A stretch of DNA of 64,000 bases, taken from NCBI RefSeq assembly GCF_027580225.2, contig NC_073354.2, forward strand, positions 29,098,001 through 29,162,000. Direction: 5' to 3'. The DNA comes from Misgurnus anguillicaudatus. Lineage: Eukaryota; Chordata; Actinopteri; Cypriniformes; Cobitidae. Below the pieces are notes generated by a model. That model searched no databases and was not told the DNA's origin. It saw only the letters and a program-made list of their open reading frames with translations. Both the position numbers and the translations under genes were made by a program. This document shows, one piece after another, positions 1 to 10,650 of this stretch; the first letter of the stretch is position 1; each line of letters opens with the position of its first letter.

Positions 1-2235
1 CAACAAACAAGTTATTACCTGAAAGAAAAAAATCTGTGTATAATGGCCCTCCTCCACCCACTGGAATCCACCTCTGAATTAAAATGCTGACAATAAATCT
101 GTAGGGGAAAAAAGTTCATTGTTTAGCTTTTTTCAATAAATGTTTCAATAAAAACATATACAGATATTTATAATTATGCAAGAAACAAAGTATAATAAAC
201 AAACAAACAAACAAGTTATTACCTGAAAGAAAAAAATGGTGTATAATGTCCCTCCTCCACCCACTGGAATCCACCTCTGGATTAAAATGCTGACAATAAA
301 TCTGTAGGGGAAAAAGTTCATTGTTAAGCTTTTTTTCATTAAATGTTACTTTCAATAAAACATATACAGATATTGATAATTATGCAAGAAACAAAGTATA
401 ATAAACAACAAACAAGTTATTACCTGAAAGAAAAAAAATTGTGTATAATGACCCTCCTCCACCCACTGGAATCCACCTCTGAATTAAAATGCTGACAACA
501 AATCTGTAGGGGAATAAAGTTCATTGTTAAGCTTTTTATCCATTAAATGTTTCTATAAAAACATATACAGATATTTATAATAATTACACAAGAAACAAAG
601 TATAATAAACAACAAACAAGTTATTACCTGAAAGAAAAAAATCTGTGTATAATGGCCCTCCTCCACCCACTGGAATCCACCTCTGAATTAAAATGCTGAC
701 AATAAATCTGTAGGGGAAAAAAGTTCATTGTTTAGCTTTTTTCAATAAATGTTTCAATAAAAACATATACAGATATTTATAATTATGCAAGAAACAAAGT
801 ATAATAAACAAACAAACAAACAAGTTATTACCTGAAAGAAAAAAATGGTGTATAATGTCCCTCCTCCACCCACTGGAATCCACCTCTGGATTAAAATGCT
901 GACAATAAATCTGTAGGACAATAAAGTTCATTGTTAAGCTTTTTTTCATTAAATGTTACTTTCAATAAAACATATACAGATATTGATAATTATGCAAGAA
1001 ACAAAGTATAATATGCAAACATACAAGTTATTACCTGAAAGAAAAAAAATTGTGTATAATGGCCCTCCTCCACCCACTGGAATCCACCTCTGAATTAAAA
1101 TGCTGGCAATAAATCTGTAGGGGAAAAAAGTTCATTGTTTAGCTTTTTTCATTACACGTTTCAATAAAAACATATACAAATATGAATAATAATTACGCAA
1201 GAAACAAAGTAAAATAAACAAACAAACAAGTTATTACCTGAAAGAAAAAAATTGTGTATAATGGCCCTCCTCCACCCACTGGAATCCACCTCTGAATTAA
1301 AATGCTGACAATAAATCTGTAGGGGAATAAAGTTCATTGTTAAGCTTTTTTTCATTAAATGTTTCTTTCAATAAAACATATACAGATATTGATAATTATG
1401 CAAGAAACAAAGTATAATAAAAAAAAAAACAAGTTATTACCTGAAAGAAAAAAAATTGTGTATAATGTCCCTCCTCCACCCACTGGAATCCAACTCTGAA
1501 TTAAAATGCTGACAATAAATCTGTAGGGGAATAAAGTTCATTGTTAAGCTTTTTATCCATTAAATGTTTCTATAAAAACATATACAGATATTTATAATAA
1601 TTACACAAGAAACAAAGTATAATAAACAACAAACAAGTTATTACCTGAAAGAAAAAAATCTGTGTATAATGGCCCTCCTCCACCCACTGAAATCCACCTC
1701 TGAATTAAAATGCTGACAATAAATCTGTAGGGGAAAAAGTTCATTGTTAAGCTTTTTTTCATTAAATGTTTCTTTCAATAAAACATATACAGATATTGAT
1801 AATTATGCAAGAAACAAAGTATAATAAAAAAAAAAACAAGTTATTACCTGAAAGAAAAAAAATTGTGTATAATGTCCCTCCTCCACCCACTGGAATCCAA
1901 CTCTGAATTAAAATGCTGACAATAAATCTGTAGGGGAATAAAGTTCATTGTTAAGCTTTTTATCCATTAAATGTTTCTATAAAAACATATACAGATATTT
2001 ATAATAATTACACAAGAAACAAAGTATAATAAACAACAAACAAGTTATTACCTGAAAGAAAAAAATCTGTGTATAATGGCCCTCCTCCACCCACTGAAAT
2101 CCACCTCTGAATTAAAATGCTGACAATAAATCTGTAGGGGAAAAAGTTCATTGTTAAGCTTTTTTTCATTAAATGTTACTTTCAATAAAACATATACAGA
2201 TATTGATAATTATGCAAGAAACAAAGTATAATAAA
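1..2235 (-). repeat. Satellite array block 1 (about 205-bp monomer)
   Basis: Tandem head-to-tail monomers spaced 202-204 bp at the left end (the CTCCACCCA motif recurs at 52, 255, 457 and 661). Each monomer contains, on the plus strand, a variable (AAAC)n run, the block TTACCTGAAAG plus an A-run, GTGTATAATGGCCCTCC, CACTGGAATCCACCTCTGA, CTGACAATAAATCTGTAGG, and an AT-rich tail with AATAAA. The block from the A-run to CTGTAGG is the most constant part, and the tail and (AAAC)n vary. Local duplications are visible: the variant with an uninterrupted A-run before CAAG occurs near 1420 and 1830. Minus-strand open frames of 60-80 codons recur in the monomers but start and stop at variable places and are not treated as genes. 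Strand is given as minus because the splice-like signals read on that strand. Confidence 0.95.
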
Positions 2236-3753
2236 CAGGGGCGCCCGCTAGCAATTTTGGGCCCTATGAAAGAATAGGGGGTCAGGCCCCCACCATACCC
2301 ATTTCGCACCAAACATACGACCCAACATACTGTAGCTATTCAAAATCTTTGTCTGTATTTTAATAATACAGAACTATTTACTTTGCTATTGTTATGACCA
2401 CAATTATCAGTATTTATAGACACCTACAATGTCTGCAGCTAAGATAATTTATTGTGCAATGTAAATTTAATAGAAAAATACAGTACATTAATCGAATATT
2501 CAGAGAAAATGCAATGTTCTTAAAGATTAAAGATAAATGTGACCATGCCTGTGAAAACCCAGCTGAAGTATTTATTTGTGATTTACTGTTTCCCACATAA
2601 ATTCATCCTACATAATGTAAAGAACATTTTGTGAAAATATAAACTTGATATCTTTAATATTGACTGAGTCATGTCATGTCGGCGATTGAAATCATAGTGA
2701 AATTAATTCTTGAAATTAAACTGTGATGCTTTTTATTTCACAATAAGATTTGAGACTTTAGTCTGATTTTCACATGCCGTCTCAGTGACATACTTGAGCT
2801 GTTACACACACAACATTGTAACATTTAAAAATGGCGAACAACAACAATGCATCTTTTCTATACCTTATGCCTCAAATAAGACTGGGTCAAAAATGCTTGA
2901 CCAACCTGTATTATAATTATTAGCATTATTTATAAGGTAAAGAACAAGTTTCACACAACAGCAGCTTCAGTAAAGCAAAAATAACGACAGATCATTAAAA
3001 CTGTGAATTTAAGAAAACAGCTATACTGCTATTAAATGATTCTTCAGACTGTTTTTTAATCAACGGGACTCTAAAATGAAATGAATGACAACTATAGCAG
3101 ATTACAACATAGATTTCCATTGATTTCTTAAACCTGTTGCAAGGTGAGAAGCTTTAATATACATAACTGGACTAGTTTAGCCTTCGTTGCATTTCAGTTT
3201 TATCACAATCAACTCGATTCACGACTGCATAAAAATCCTTCTTTGGCATATTGCGTTGCAAAACATTGAAGTGTGTAACCGATCGCATTTCTAGTTTATG
3301 TTAATTAGCTTATACGGGCTACGTTAATTAAAACAGCTTATAAGGGCTGACTTCGCGTTAGAATCATAACATAAAACATGGAACGTAAGTAAATCACCTT
3401 GTGTTTTTTTTAAACTGAGGTGAACAGAGCGAAGACTTTACAGTGGAAAGAAAACTGCATTGTATTGCTCCATTGTCACATTGTGTAAACTGCATTTATA
3501 GTAAGGATGCGCACATATGCAGATATCATAGCAAATAGCAGTAAATACACACACCTTGCTCTCTTGTGAAGTTCACGCGCACTGTGAGACCGTGGATTGA
3601 AGGCGGCGCTAACACGCAGGGTAAAGACGGGGCGGAGCTAAGAGGGCTCAGCTCAAGGGGGTTGCGTTTGCGGCACAGTCATTGGCTGGGGCCCTCAAAA
3701 GTTCATGGGCCCTTAGAATCGTCCTAACTTTTCCCCCCTTTACGGCGCCCCTG
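2236..3753. mobile_element. Non-autonomous hAT-type DNA transposon
   Basis: A 1,518-bp insertion that interrupts a monomer. Ends are inverted (CAGGGGCGCC at left, GGCGCCCCTG at right), and an exact 8-bp target duplication ATAATAAA lies at 2228-2235 and 3754-3761. The 8-bp duplication and CAG...CTG-type ends fit the hAT superfamily. The interior is AT-rich with a GC-richer right end near 3570-3740. No transposase frame is visible; the longest frame is about 60 codons, so mobility would depend on a transposase supplied elsewhere. The uninterrupted target survives in the duplicated array copy at 19603-19610, so the insertion came after that array duplication. Confidence 0.8.
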
Positions 3754-3957
3754 ATAATAAACAACAAACTAGTTATTACCTGAAAGAAAAAAAATTGTGT
3801 ATAATGGCCCTCCTCCACCCACTGGAATCCACCTCTGAATTAAAATGCTGACAATAAATCTGTAGGGGAAAAAATATCATTGTTTAGCTTATTTTCATTA
3901 CATTTTTCAATAAAAAAATATACAGATATGTATAATTATGCAAGAAACAAAGTTAAA

Positions 3958-4179
3958 CCCTTTATAGGGGACTCATTGAAATCTTTGGAAATTCTAATTT
4001 TTAACCTCAGAAAGCTAATGGGGGATGTTACAGGACATTCTTTAAAAAAAATGTAACAATATTTTTCACCTTTGGCTGAGAGAAAACTACACGACTCTAC
4101 TACTTCAAATGAAGGCAGGGGGAGAGCACTTTTAATGTGTGCAGAAGTGACTAAATATGGTTACTTGCCCCATAAAGGG
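3958..4179. mobile_element. 222-bp MITE, copy 1 (piggyBac-like ends)
   Basis: An insertion inside a monomer. Its ends are imperfect inverted repeats, CCCTTTATAGGGG at left and, read inward from the right, CCCTTTATGGGGC. TTAA precedes the left end one base away, and ATAA follows the right end. This suggests a degraded TTAA duplication as used by piggyBac-like elements, but the fit is not exact. There is no coding capacity. An apparently identical copy in the same satellite context lies at 19804-20025, exactly 15,846 bp away at both ends, so it was copied with the array and did not insert twice. Confidence 0.6.
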
Positions 4180-5030
4180 ATAATATACAAACAAACAAGT
4201 TATTTACCTGAAAGAAAAAAAATTGTGTATAATGGCCCTCCTCCACCCACTGGAATCCACCTCTGAATTAAAATGCTGACAATAAATCTGTAGGGGAAAA
4301 AGTTCATTTTTTAGCTTGTTTTCATTAAATGTTTCAATAAAAACATATACAAATATTTATATAAATTATGCAAGAAAGAAAGTTTAATAAACAAACAAAC
4401 AAACAAACAAGTTATTAACTGAAAGAAAAAAATCTGTGTATAATGGCCCTCCTCCACCCACTGCAATCCACCTCTGAATTAAAATGCTGACAATAAATCT
4501 GTAGGGGAATAAAGTTCATTGTTCAGCTTTTTATCCATTACATGTTTCTATAAAAACATATACAGATATTTATAATAATTACACAAGAAACAAAGTATAA
4601 TAAACAACAAACAAGTTATTACCTGAAAGAAAAAAAAATGTGTATAATGGCCCTCCTCCACCCACTGGAATCCACCTCTGAATTAAAATGCTGGCAATAA
4701 ATCTATAGGGGAATAAAGTTCATTGTTAAGCTTTTTTTCATTAAATGTTACTTTCAATAAAAACATATACAAATATTTATAATAATTATGCAAGAAACAA
4801 AGAATAATAAACAAACAAACAAACAAGTTATATTACCTGAAAGAAAAAAATGTGTATAATGGCCCTCCTCCACCCACTGGAATCCACCTCTGAATTAAAA
4901 TGCTGACAATAAATCTGTAGGGGAAAAGTTCATTGTTTAGCTTTTTTTCATTAAATGTTACTTTCAATAAAAACATTTACAAATATTTATAATAATTACG
5001 CAAGAAACAAAGTATAATAAACAAACAAAC

Positions 5031-6147
5031 AAATTATTACCTGAAAGAAAAAAAATTGTGTATAATGTCCCTCCTCCACCCACTGGAATCCACCTCTGAA
5101 TTAAAATGCTGACAATAAATCTGTAGGGGAAAAAAGTTCATTGTTAAGCTTTTTATCCATTAAATGTTTCTATAAAAACATATACAGATATTTATATAAA
5201 TTATGCAAGAAAGAAAGTTTAATAAACAAACAAACAAACAAACAAGTTATTAACTGAAAGAAAAAAATCTGTGTATAATGGCCCTCCTCCACCCACTGCA
5301 ATCCACCTCTGAATTAAAATGCTGACAATAAATCTGTAGGGGAATAAAGTTCATTGTTCAGCTTTTTATCCATTACATGTTTCTATAAAAACATATACAG
5401 ATATTTATAATAATTACGCAAGAAACAAAGTATAATAAACAAACAAACAAATTATTACCTGAAAGAAAAAAAATTGTGTATAATGTCCCTCCTCCACCCA
5501 CTGGAATCCACCTCTGAATTAAAATGCTGACAATAAATCTGTAGGGGAAAAAAGTTCATTGTTAAGCTTTTTATCCATTAAATGTTTCTATAAAAACATA
5601 TACAGATATTTATATAAATTATGCAAGAAAGAAAGTTTAATAAACAAACAAACAAACAAACAAGTTATTAACTGAAAGAAAAAAATCTGTGTATAATGGC
5701 CCTCCTCCACCCACTGCAATCCACCTCTGAATTAAAATGCTGACAATAAATCTGTAGGGGAATAAAGTTCATTGTTCAGCTTTTTATCCATTACATGTTT
5801 CTATAAAAACATATACAGATATTTATAATAATTACGCAAGAAACAAAGTATAATAAACAAACAAACAAATTATTACCTGAAAGAAAAAAAATTGTGTATA
5901 ATGTCCCTCCTCCACCCACTGGAATCCACCTCTGAATTAAAATGCTGACAATAAATCTGTAGGGGAAAAAAGTTCATTGTTAAGCTTTTTATCCATTAAA
6001 TGTTTCTATAAAAACATATACAGATATTTATATAAATTATGCAAGAAAGAAAGTATAATAAACAAACAAACAAACAAACAAACAAACAAGTTATTAACTG
6101 AAAGAAAAAAATCTGTGTATAATGGCCCTCCTCCACCCACTGCAATC
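5031..6147. repeat. Higher-order repeat, exact 418-bp dimer
   Basis: The rare variant AAATTATTACCTG starts at 5031, 5449 and 5867, and the variant GTTATTAACTG at 5246 and 5664. All intervals are exactly 418 bp. Each unit is one monomer of the TTATTACCTG type plus one of the TTATTAACTG/CACTGCAATCC type. The sequence between copies appears almost unchanged, which suggests very recent unequal exchange. The third copy is cut by the palindromic element. Confidence 0.85.
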
Positions 6148-6164
6148 TATGGAGAGCCGGATGT

Positions 6165-6530
6165 GACTAAATTATAAATAAATAAATACATAAATAAATA
6201 TACGAGGAAATGTAAAAAAACAAAAATACAGAAATAAATACATAAATATATATACAAGGAAATGTAAAAAAACAAAAATAAATAAGTATTTATACCTGTA
6301 TTTCTGCATTTATGTGTGGTTTTATTTTTGTCCACATTTATTTATTTATTTATTTATTTATTTGTGCATTTGTTTGTTTTCACTTTTGTTTATTTTCACA
6401 TTTGTTTATGTATATATGTATTTATGTCTACATTTATTTATTTTTACATTTATTTATTTATATATTTATTTATTTCCACATTTATTTATTCCTACATTTA
6501 TTTATTTATTCATTTGTTCGTCTGTATGCT
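6165..6530. repeat. (TTTA)n/(TAAA)n low-complexity tract, left arm
   Basis: AT-rich simple sequence made of ATAAATA-type units, then TTTATTTA-type units with interspersed CACA and GTAC. The mirror-image tract is at about 10270-10625 in the right arm. It creates long but meaningless open frames on both strands. Confidence 0.85.
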
Positions 6531-8474
6531 AATGAGGGGGGCGTGTTTCACCTCAGACTTAGCAATCGATCTCTGAGTGGCAGTGCTGAAGCTTTGAGGC
6601 CACAGTGACACCTGCTGGTCTGACCAAGCGAACGAAGTTACACAGGGAGTGAATGACTTACAGATGGGCCAAAACCTGGTCACGTTTTCAATAATTTTTT
6701 ATCACCATAACTGTTTGTATGTAGGGTCACTACACAGGGCATACGGGTACATACTGTACTCATGACATGGCCGTAAACCGCCATCCGTTCGTGATTTCTA
6801 AAATGTCCTGGCACAAATCAACATCAAATGCACGTCATCAACAGATCCGACGACAGACCCCCGGAAGCGGACACCCGAACATGGAAGCGCGCGAAACCAC
6901 GCACCACCAATCACACTCAATGTAAATGCGCTGGGCGGGGGCCGACCAGAGCCCGAGGCCCGCCCACAAGCAGCCCAGAACGCGGAGAGAAACCAGCGCA
7001 CGCAAGCATACTGATCAATGCCTCGTTTAAAATGCGGTAGCAAAAGACTTTACATTGGCGTTTGCTAATTTTGCAATGCACAACATGTGACAGTTCGAAT
7101 CACACGTCATCAAGTGGAATCAGCTGTTCGGGATTAAATCTAACAAAGGGTGATCGCGCAAACGCAGCGAGACACGCATCTAACGCCATGCAGGTGATCC
7201 AAAATCAAATCATGGCGAGGTAACGCGTGACTGCAGCGGCTCATGTCCTTTCATTTCAAACCCTCAGATTTTGAGTTCACAGATTTTTTTAAATGAAACG
7301 TCCAAAAGATAACGTTGACAGCGACAGAAACAAGCCTTTCTATTGCGGTTATATTTCTCCATATAAATGGATTTTAAAGTTTTAAACCACATATGCATCA
7401 CCATATATATATAGCTTATGTCAAGACACAAAGCCATCCCGCGGCACACACTACAATACATAGCCCCTCTTCGCAACGCCAATGCATAGGAAACCCCGGT
7501 CGGAAAAAAACAACAAAACCATCACAGAAATTCCCAATGGTCCCCATCAAAACACCAATAGAAATCATTAGCTTTTACCATCATGTTTTGGAACATATTC
7601 CATTAGGATTCAATGGCCCCACCAACAGAACCCAACACACACCAGCACAGACCAAGAGAGACCCACAGAGACCACCAGAGCCTCCAACAGACCAACAAAA
7701 CTCCCACCAAAACCAACAAATCCAATAGAATTTCTGTGATGGTCTATTGTTTTTTGGCAGGGAGTGCAATTGTAACATGGCATGGGATTAATGCTTTAAT
7801 TATAATAACATTTAAAATACAGAAATGATGAAATCAATGGTACGTTTAATGTAAACTAAAACAGCCAGAAGGTGGCGGCAAGTCGCTGTCTCAACGAGTA
7901 AGTTCGATCAGTTCAGCCGATTCATTTGAATTCTGATTCGGTCGGTGGCACCGCCACATGTTGCTTGCGGGCTGCGTTGGTGGTTGTTGGGCTGTAGGTT
8001 GTTGTCAAGTATGTTGTTGTCTGGAGGTAACGTATTCTTCCAAAACAAAGTCACTGCAACCAATCTCACCAAATATGACACATACCAAATTTGGTATATA
8101 ATTAAAACCTCTCATAAAACGTTCACAACACAATTCTATATGTTTTATTACTAATTGGAGCATTGAGATCTCTAGACGACAGCAATAACCTTATTTTTGA
8201 CAAAAGGACTTTTTTGTTTTGCCTGTGGATTTTAATTAGCCCATCCCCAAGCACATTCCAACCCATTTTGCCAGCACTGGTTATATGTGGGCTTAGCCCC
8301 AAATAAGGGCGTGTGATTAATATATAATGAATACTATAACTGGATCTTATACTAACCTTATTGCAGTATTCAACTGTATTAAAAATATTGGTATACCATC
8401 TGTGTTCATTTATTTTTATGTACAAGGCTCCCTTTGTTGTATTCTGTGCAGGTGTGCATGACTGTGTGAACATA

Positions 8475-8492
8475 AAAGGACCAAACATTATA
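8475..8492. other. Loop of the giant palindrome
   Basis: This 18-bp stretch separates the two arms. The flanks GAACATA (left, ending 8474) and TATGTTC (right, starting 8493) are reverse complements, and pairing continues outward through GTGCATGACTG and CAGTCATGCAC. In single-stranded form the element would be a hairpin with a stem of about 2.1 kb. Confidence 0.8.
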
Positions 8493-10269
8493 TATGTTCG
8501 TGCAGTCATGCACATTTGCGCAGAGTGTGGTGGAGGGAGCCTTGTGCATAGGAGTGGATGAGCGCAGATGGTATACCAATATTTTTAATATTTTTTGTCG
8601 GGAGTGGGGTTGTTGCTGTCGTCTGGAGATCTCAGTGCTCCAATTAGTAATAAAACATATAGAATTGTGTTGTGAACGTTTTATGAGAGGTTTTAATTAT
8701 ACACCAAATTTGGCATGTGTCACACCTGGTGAGATTGGTTGCAGTGACTTTGCCCCGGAAGAATATGTTATCTCCAGACAACAACACATCCGACAACAAC
8801 CCACAGCCCAACAACCACCAATGCAGCCCGCAAGCAACATGTGGTGGCGTCACCGACTGAATCAGAATTCAAATGAATCGGCTGAATCGATCGAACCCAC
8901 CCGCCGAGACAGCGACTTGCCGCCACCTTCTGGCTGTTTTAGTTTACATTAAACGTACCATTGATTTCATCATTTCTGTATTTTAAATGTTATTATAATT
9001 AAAGCATTAATCTCATGTTATGTTATAATTGCACTCCCTGCTAAAAAACAATAGACCATAACAGAAATTCTATTGGATTTATTGGTTTTAATGGGAATTT
9101 TATTGGTCTATTGGAAACTCTAATGGTCTCTATGGGTCTCTCTTGGTCTGTACTGGTATGTGTTGGGTTCTATTGGTGGGGCCATTAAATCCTAATGGAA
9201 TATGTTCCAAAACATGATGGTAAAAGCTAATGATTTCTGTTGGTATTTTGGTGAAGCCCATTGGGAATTTCTGTGGTGGTTTTGTTGTTTTTTTCCGACC
9301 GGGGTTTCCTATGCATTAGCATTGCGAAAAAGGGCTATGTATTATAGTATATGCCACGAGATAGCTTTATGTCTTGACATAAGCTATATATATATGGTGA
9401 TGCATATGTGGTTTAAAACTTTAAAATCCATTTATATGGAGAAATATAACCGCAATAGAAAGGCTTGTTTCTGTCGCTGTCAACGTTATCTTTTGGACGT
9501 TTCATTTAAAAAAATCTGTGAACTCAAAATCTGAGGGTTTGAAATGAAAGGACATGAGCCGCTGCAGTCACGCGTTACCTCGCCATGATTTGATTTTGGA
9601 TCACCTGCATGGCGTTAGATGCGTGTCTCGCTGCGTTTGCGCGATCACCCTTTGTTAGATTTAATCCCGAACAGCTGATTCCACTTGATGACGTGTGATT
9701 CGAACTGTCACATGTTGTGCATTGCAAAATTAGCAAACGCCAATGTAAAGTCTTTTGCTACCGCATTTTAAACGAGGCATTGATCAGTATGCTTGCATGC
9801 GCTGGTTTCTCTCCGCGTTCTGGGCTGCTTGTAGACGAGCCTCAAGCTCTGATCAGCCCCCACCCAGCGCATTTACATTAAATGTGATTAATAGTGCATA
9901 ATTTCACGCGCTTCCATGTTCAGGTGTCCACTTCCAAGGGTCTGTCATCAGATCTATTGATGACGTGCATTTGATATTGATTTGTGCCAAGACATTTTAG
10001 AAATCACGAACGGATGGCGGTTTACGGCCATGTCATGAGTACAGTATGTACCCGTATGCCCTGTGTAGTGACCCTACATACAAACAGTTATGGTGATAAA
10101 AAATTATTTAAAACGTGACAAGGTTTTGGCCCATCTGTAAGTCATTCACTCCCTGTGTAACTTCGTTCGCTTGGTCAGACCAGCAGGTGTCACTGTGGCC
10201 TCAAAGCTTCAGCACTGCCACTCAGAGATCGATTGCTAAGTCTGAGGTGAAACACGCCCCCCTCATTAG

Positions 10270-10625
10270 CATACAGACGAACAAATGAATAAATAAATAA
10301 ATGTAGGAATAAATAAATGTGGAAATAAATAAATATATAAATAAATAAATGTAAAAATAAATAAATGTAGACATAAATACATATATACATAAATAAATGT
10401 GAAAATAAATAAAAGTGAAAATAAATAAATGCATAAATAAATAAATAAATATATAAATAAATGTGGACAAAAATAAAATTATACATAAATGCAGAAATAC
10501 AGGTATAAATACTTATTTATTTTTGTTTTTTTACATTTCCTTGTATATATATTTATGTATTTATTTCTGTATTTTTGTTTTTTTACATTTCCTCGTATAT
10601 TTATTTATGTATTTATTTATTTATA
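10270..10625. repeat. (TAAA)n/(TTTA)n low-complexity tract, right arm
   Basis: Reverse-complement counterpart of the tract at 6165-6530. It is simple sequence without coding meaning. Confidence 0.85.
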
Positions 10626-10650
10626 ATTTAGTCACATCCGGCTCTCCATA

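Larger units (their letters stand above)
3754..6147 (-). repeat. Satellite array block 2
   Basis: Monomers resume directly after the hAT element, are interrupted by a 222-bp MITE at 3958-4179, and end at the 5-bp duplication of the large palindrome. Many monomers here have CACTGCAATCC in place of CACTGGAATCC and TTATTAACTG in place of TTATTACCTG, which removes the CAG|GT core on the minus strand. From about 4420 the block becomes an alternating two-monomer unit that is multiplied at 5031-6147. Confidence 0.93.
6148..10650. mobile_element. Giant palindromic (foldback-type) DNA element, 4.5 kb
   Basis: The insertion starts TATGGAGAGCCGG and ends CCGGCTCTCCATA, with a 5-bp direct duplication CAATC at 6143-6147 and 10651-10655. 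Nearly the whole element is an inverted repeat: left arm 6148-8474 (2,327 bp), a spacer of about 18 bp, and right arm 8493-10650 (2,158 bp). The left arm has an unpaired segment at about 8177-8370 that accounts for most of the length difference. The outer parts are (TTTA)n-like; the inner parts are ordinary complexity and pair closely. No transposase is visible. Long frames in the TTTA tracts encode only low-complexity Ile/Tyr/Leu/Phe and are not genes. The superfamily is not assigned; a 5-bp duplication is uncommon. Empty target sites persist in sister monomers, for example at 20314-20318. Confidence 0.85.

Noticed and set aside
4072..4266. 64-codon frame spanning the MITE and satellite (also at 19918)
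   Set aside because: It crosses a transposon boundary into satellite sequence. The second copy is explained by array duplication.
6147..6608. Long open frames encoding repeated Ile/Tyr/Leu/Phe
   Set aside because: They are produced by the (TTTA)n simple sequence in the palindrome arm, occur on both strands and in several frames, and have mirror images at 10190-10669.
8494..8952. 152-codon plus-strand frame in the right palindrome arm
   Set aside because: It begins at the palindrome loop and runs through arm sequence. The mirrored arm does not keep the same frame, and no domain is recognisable.
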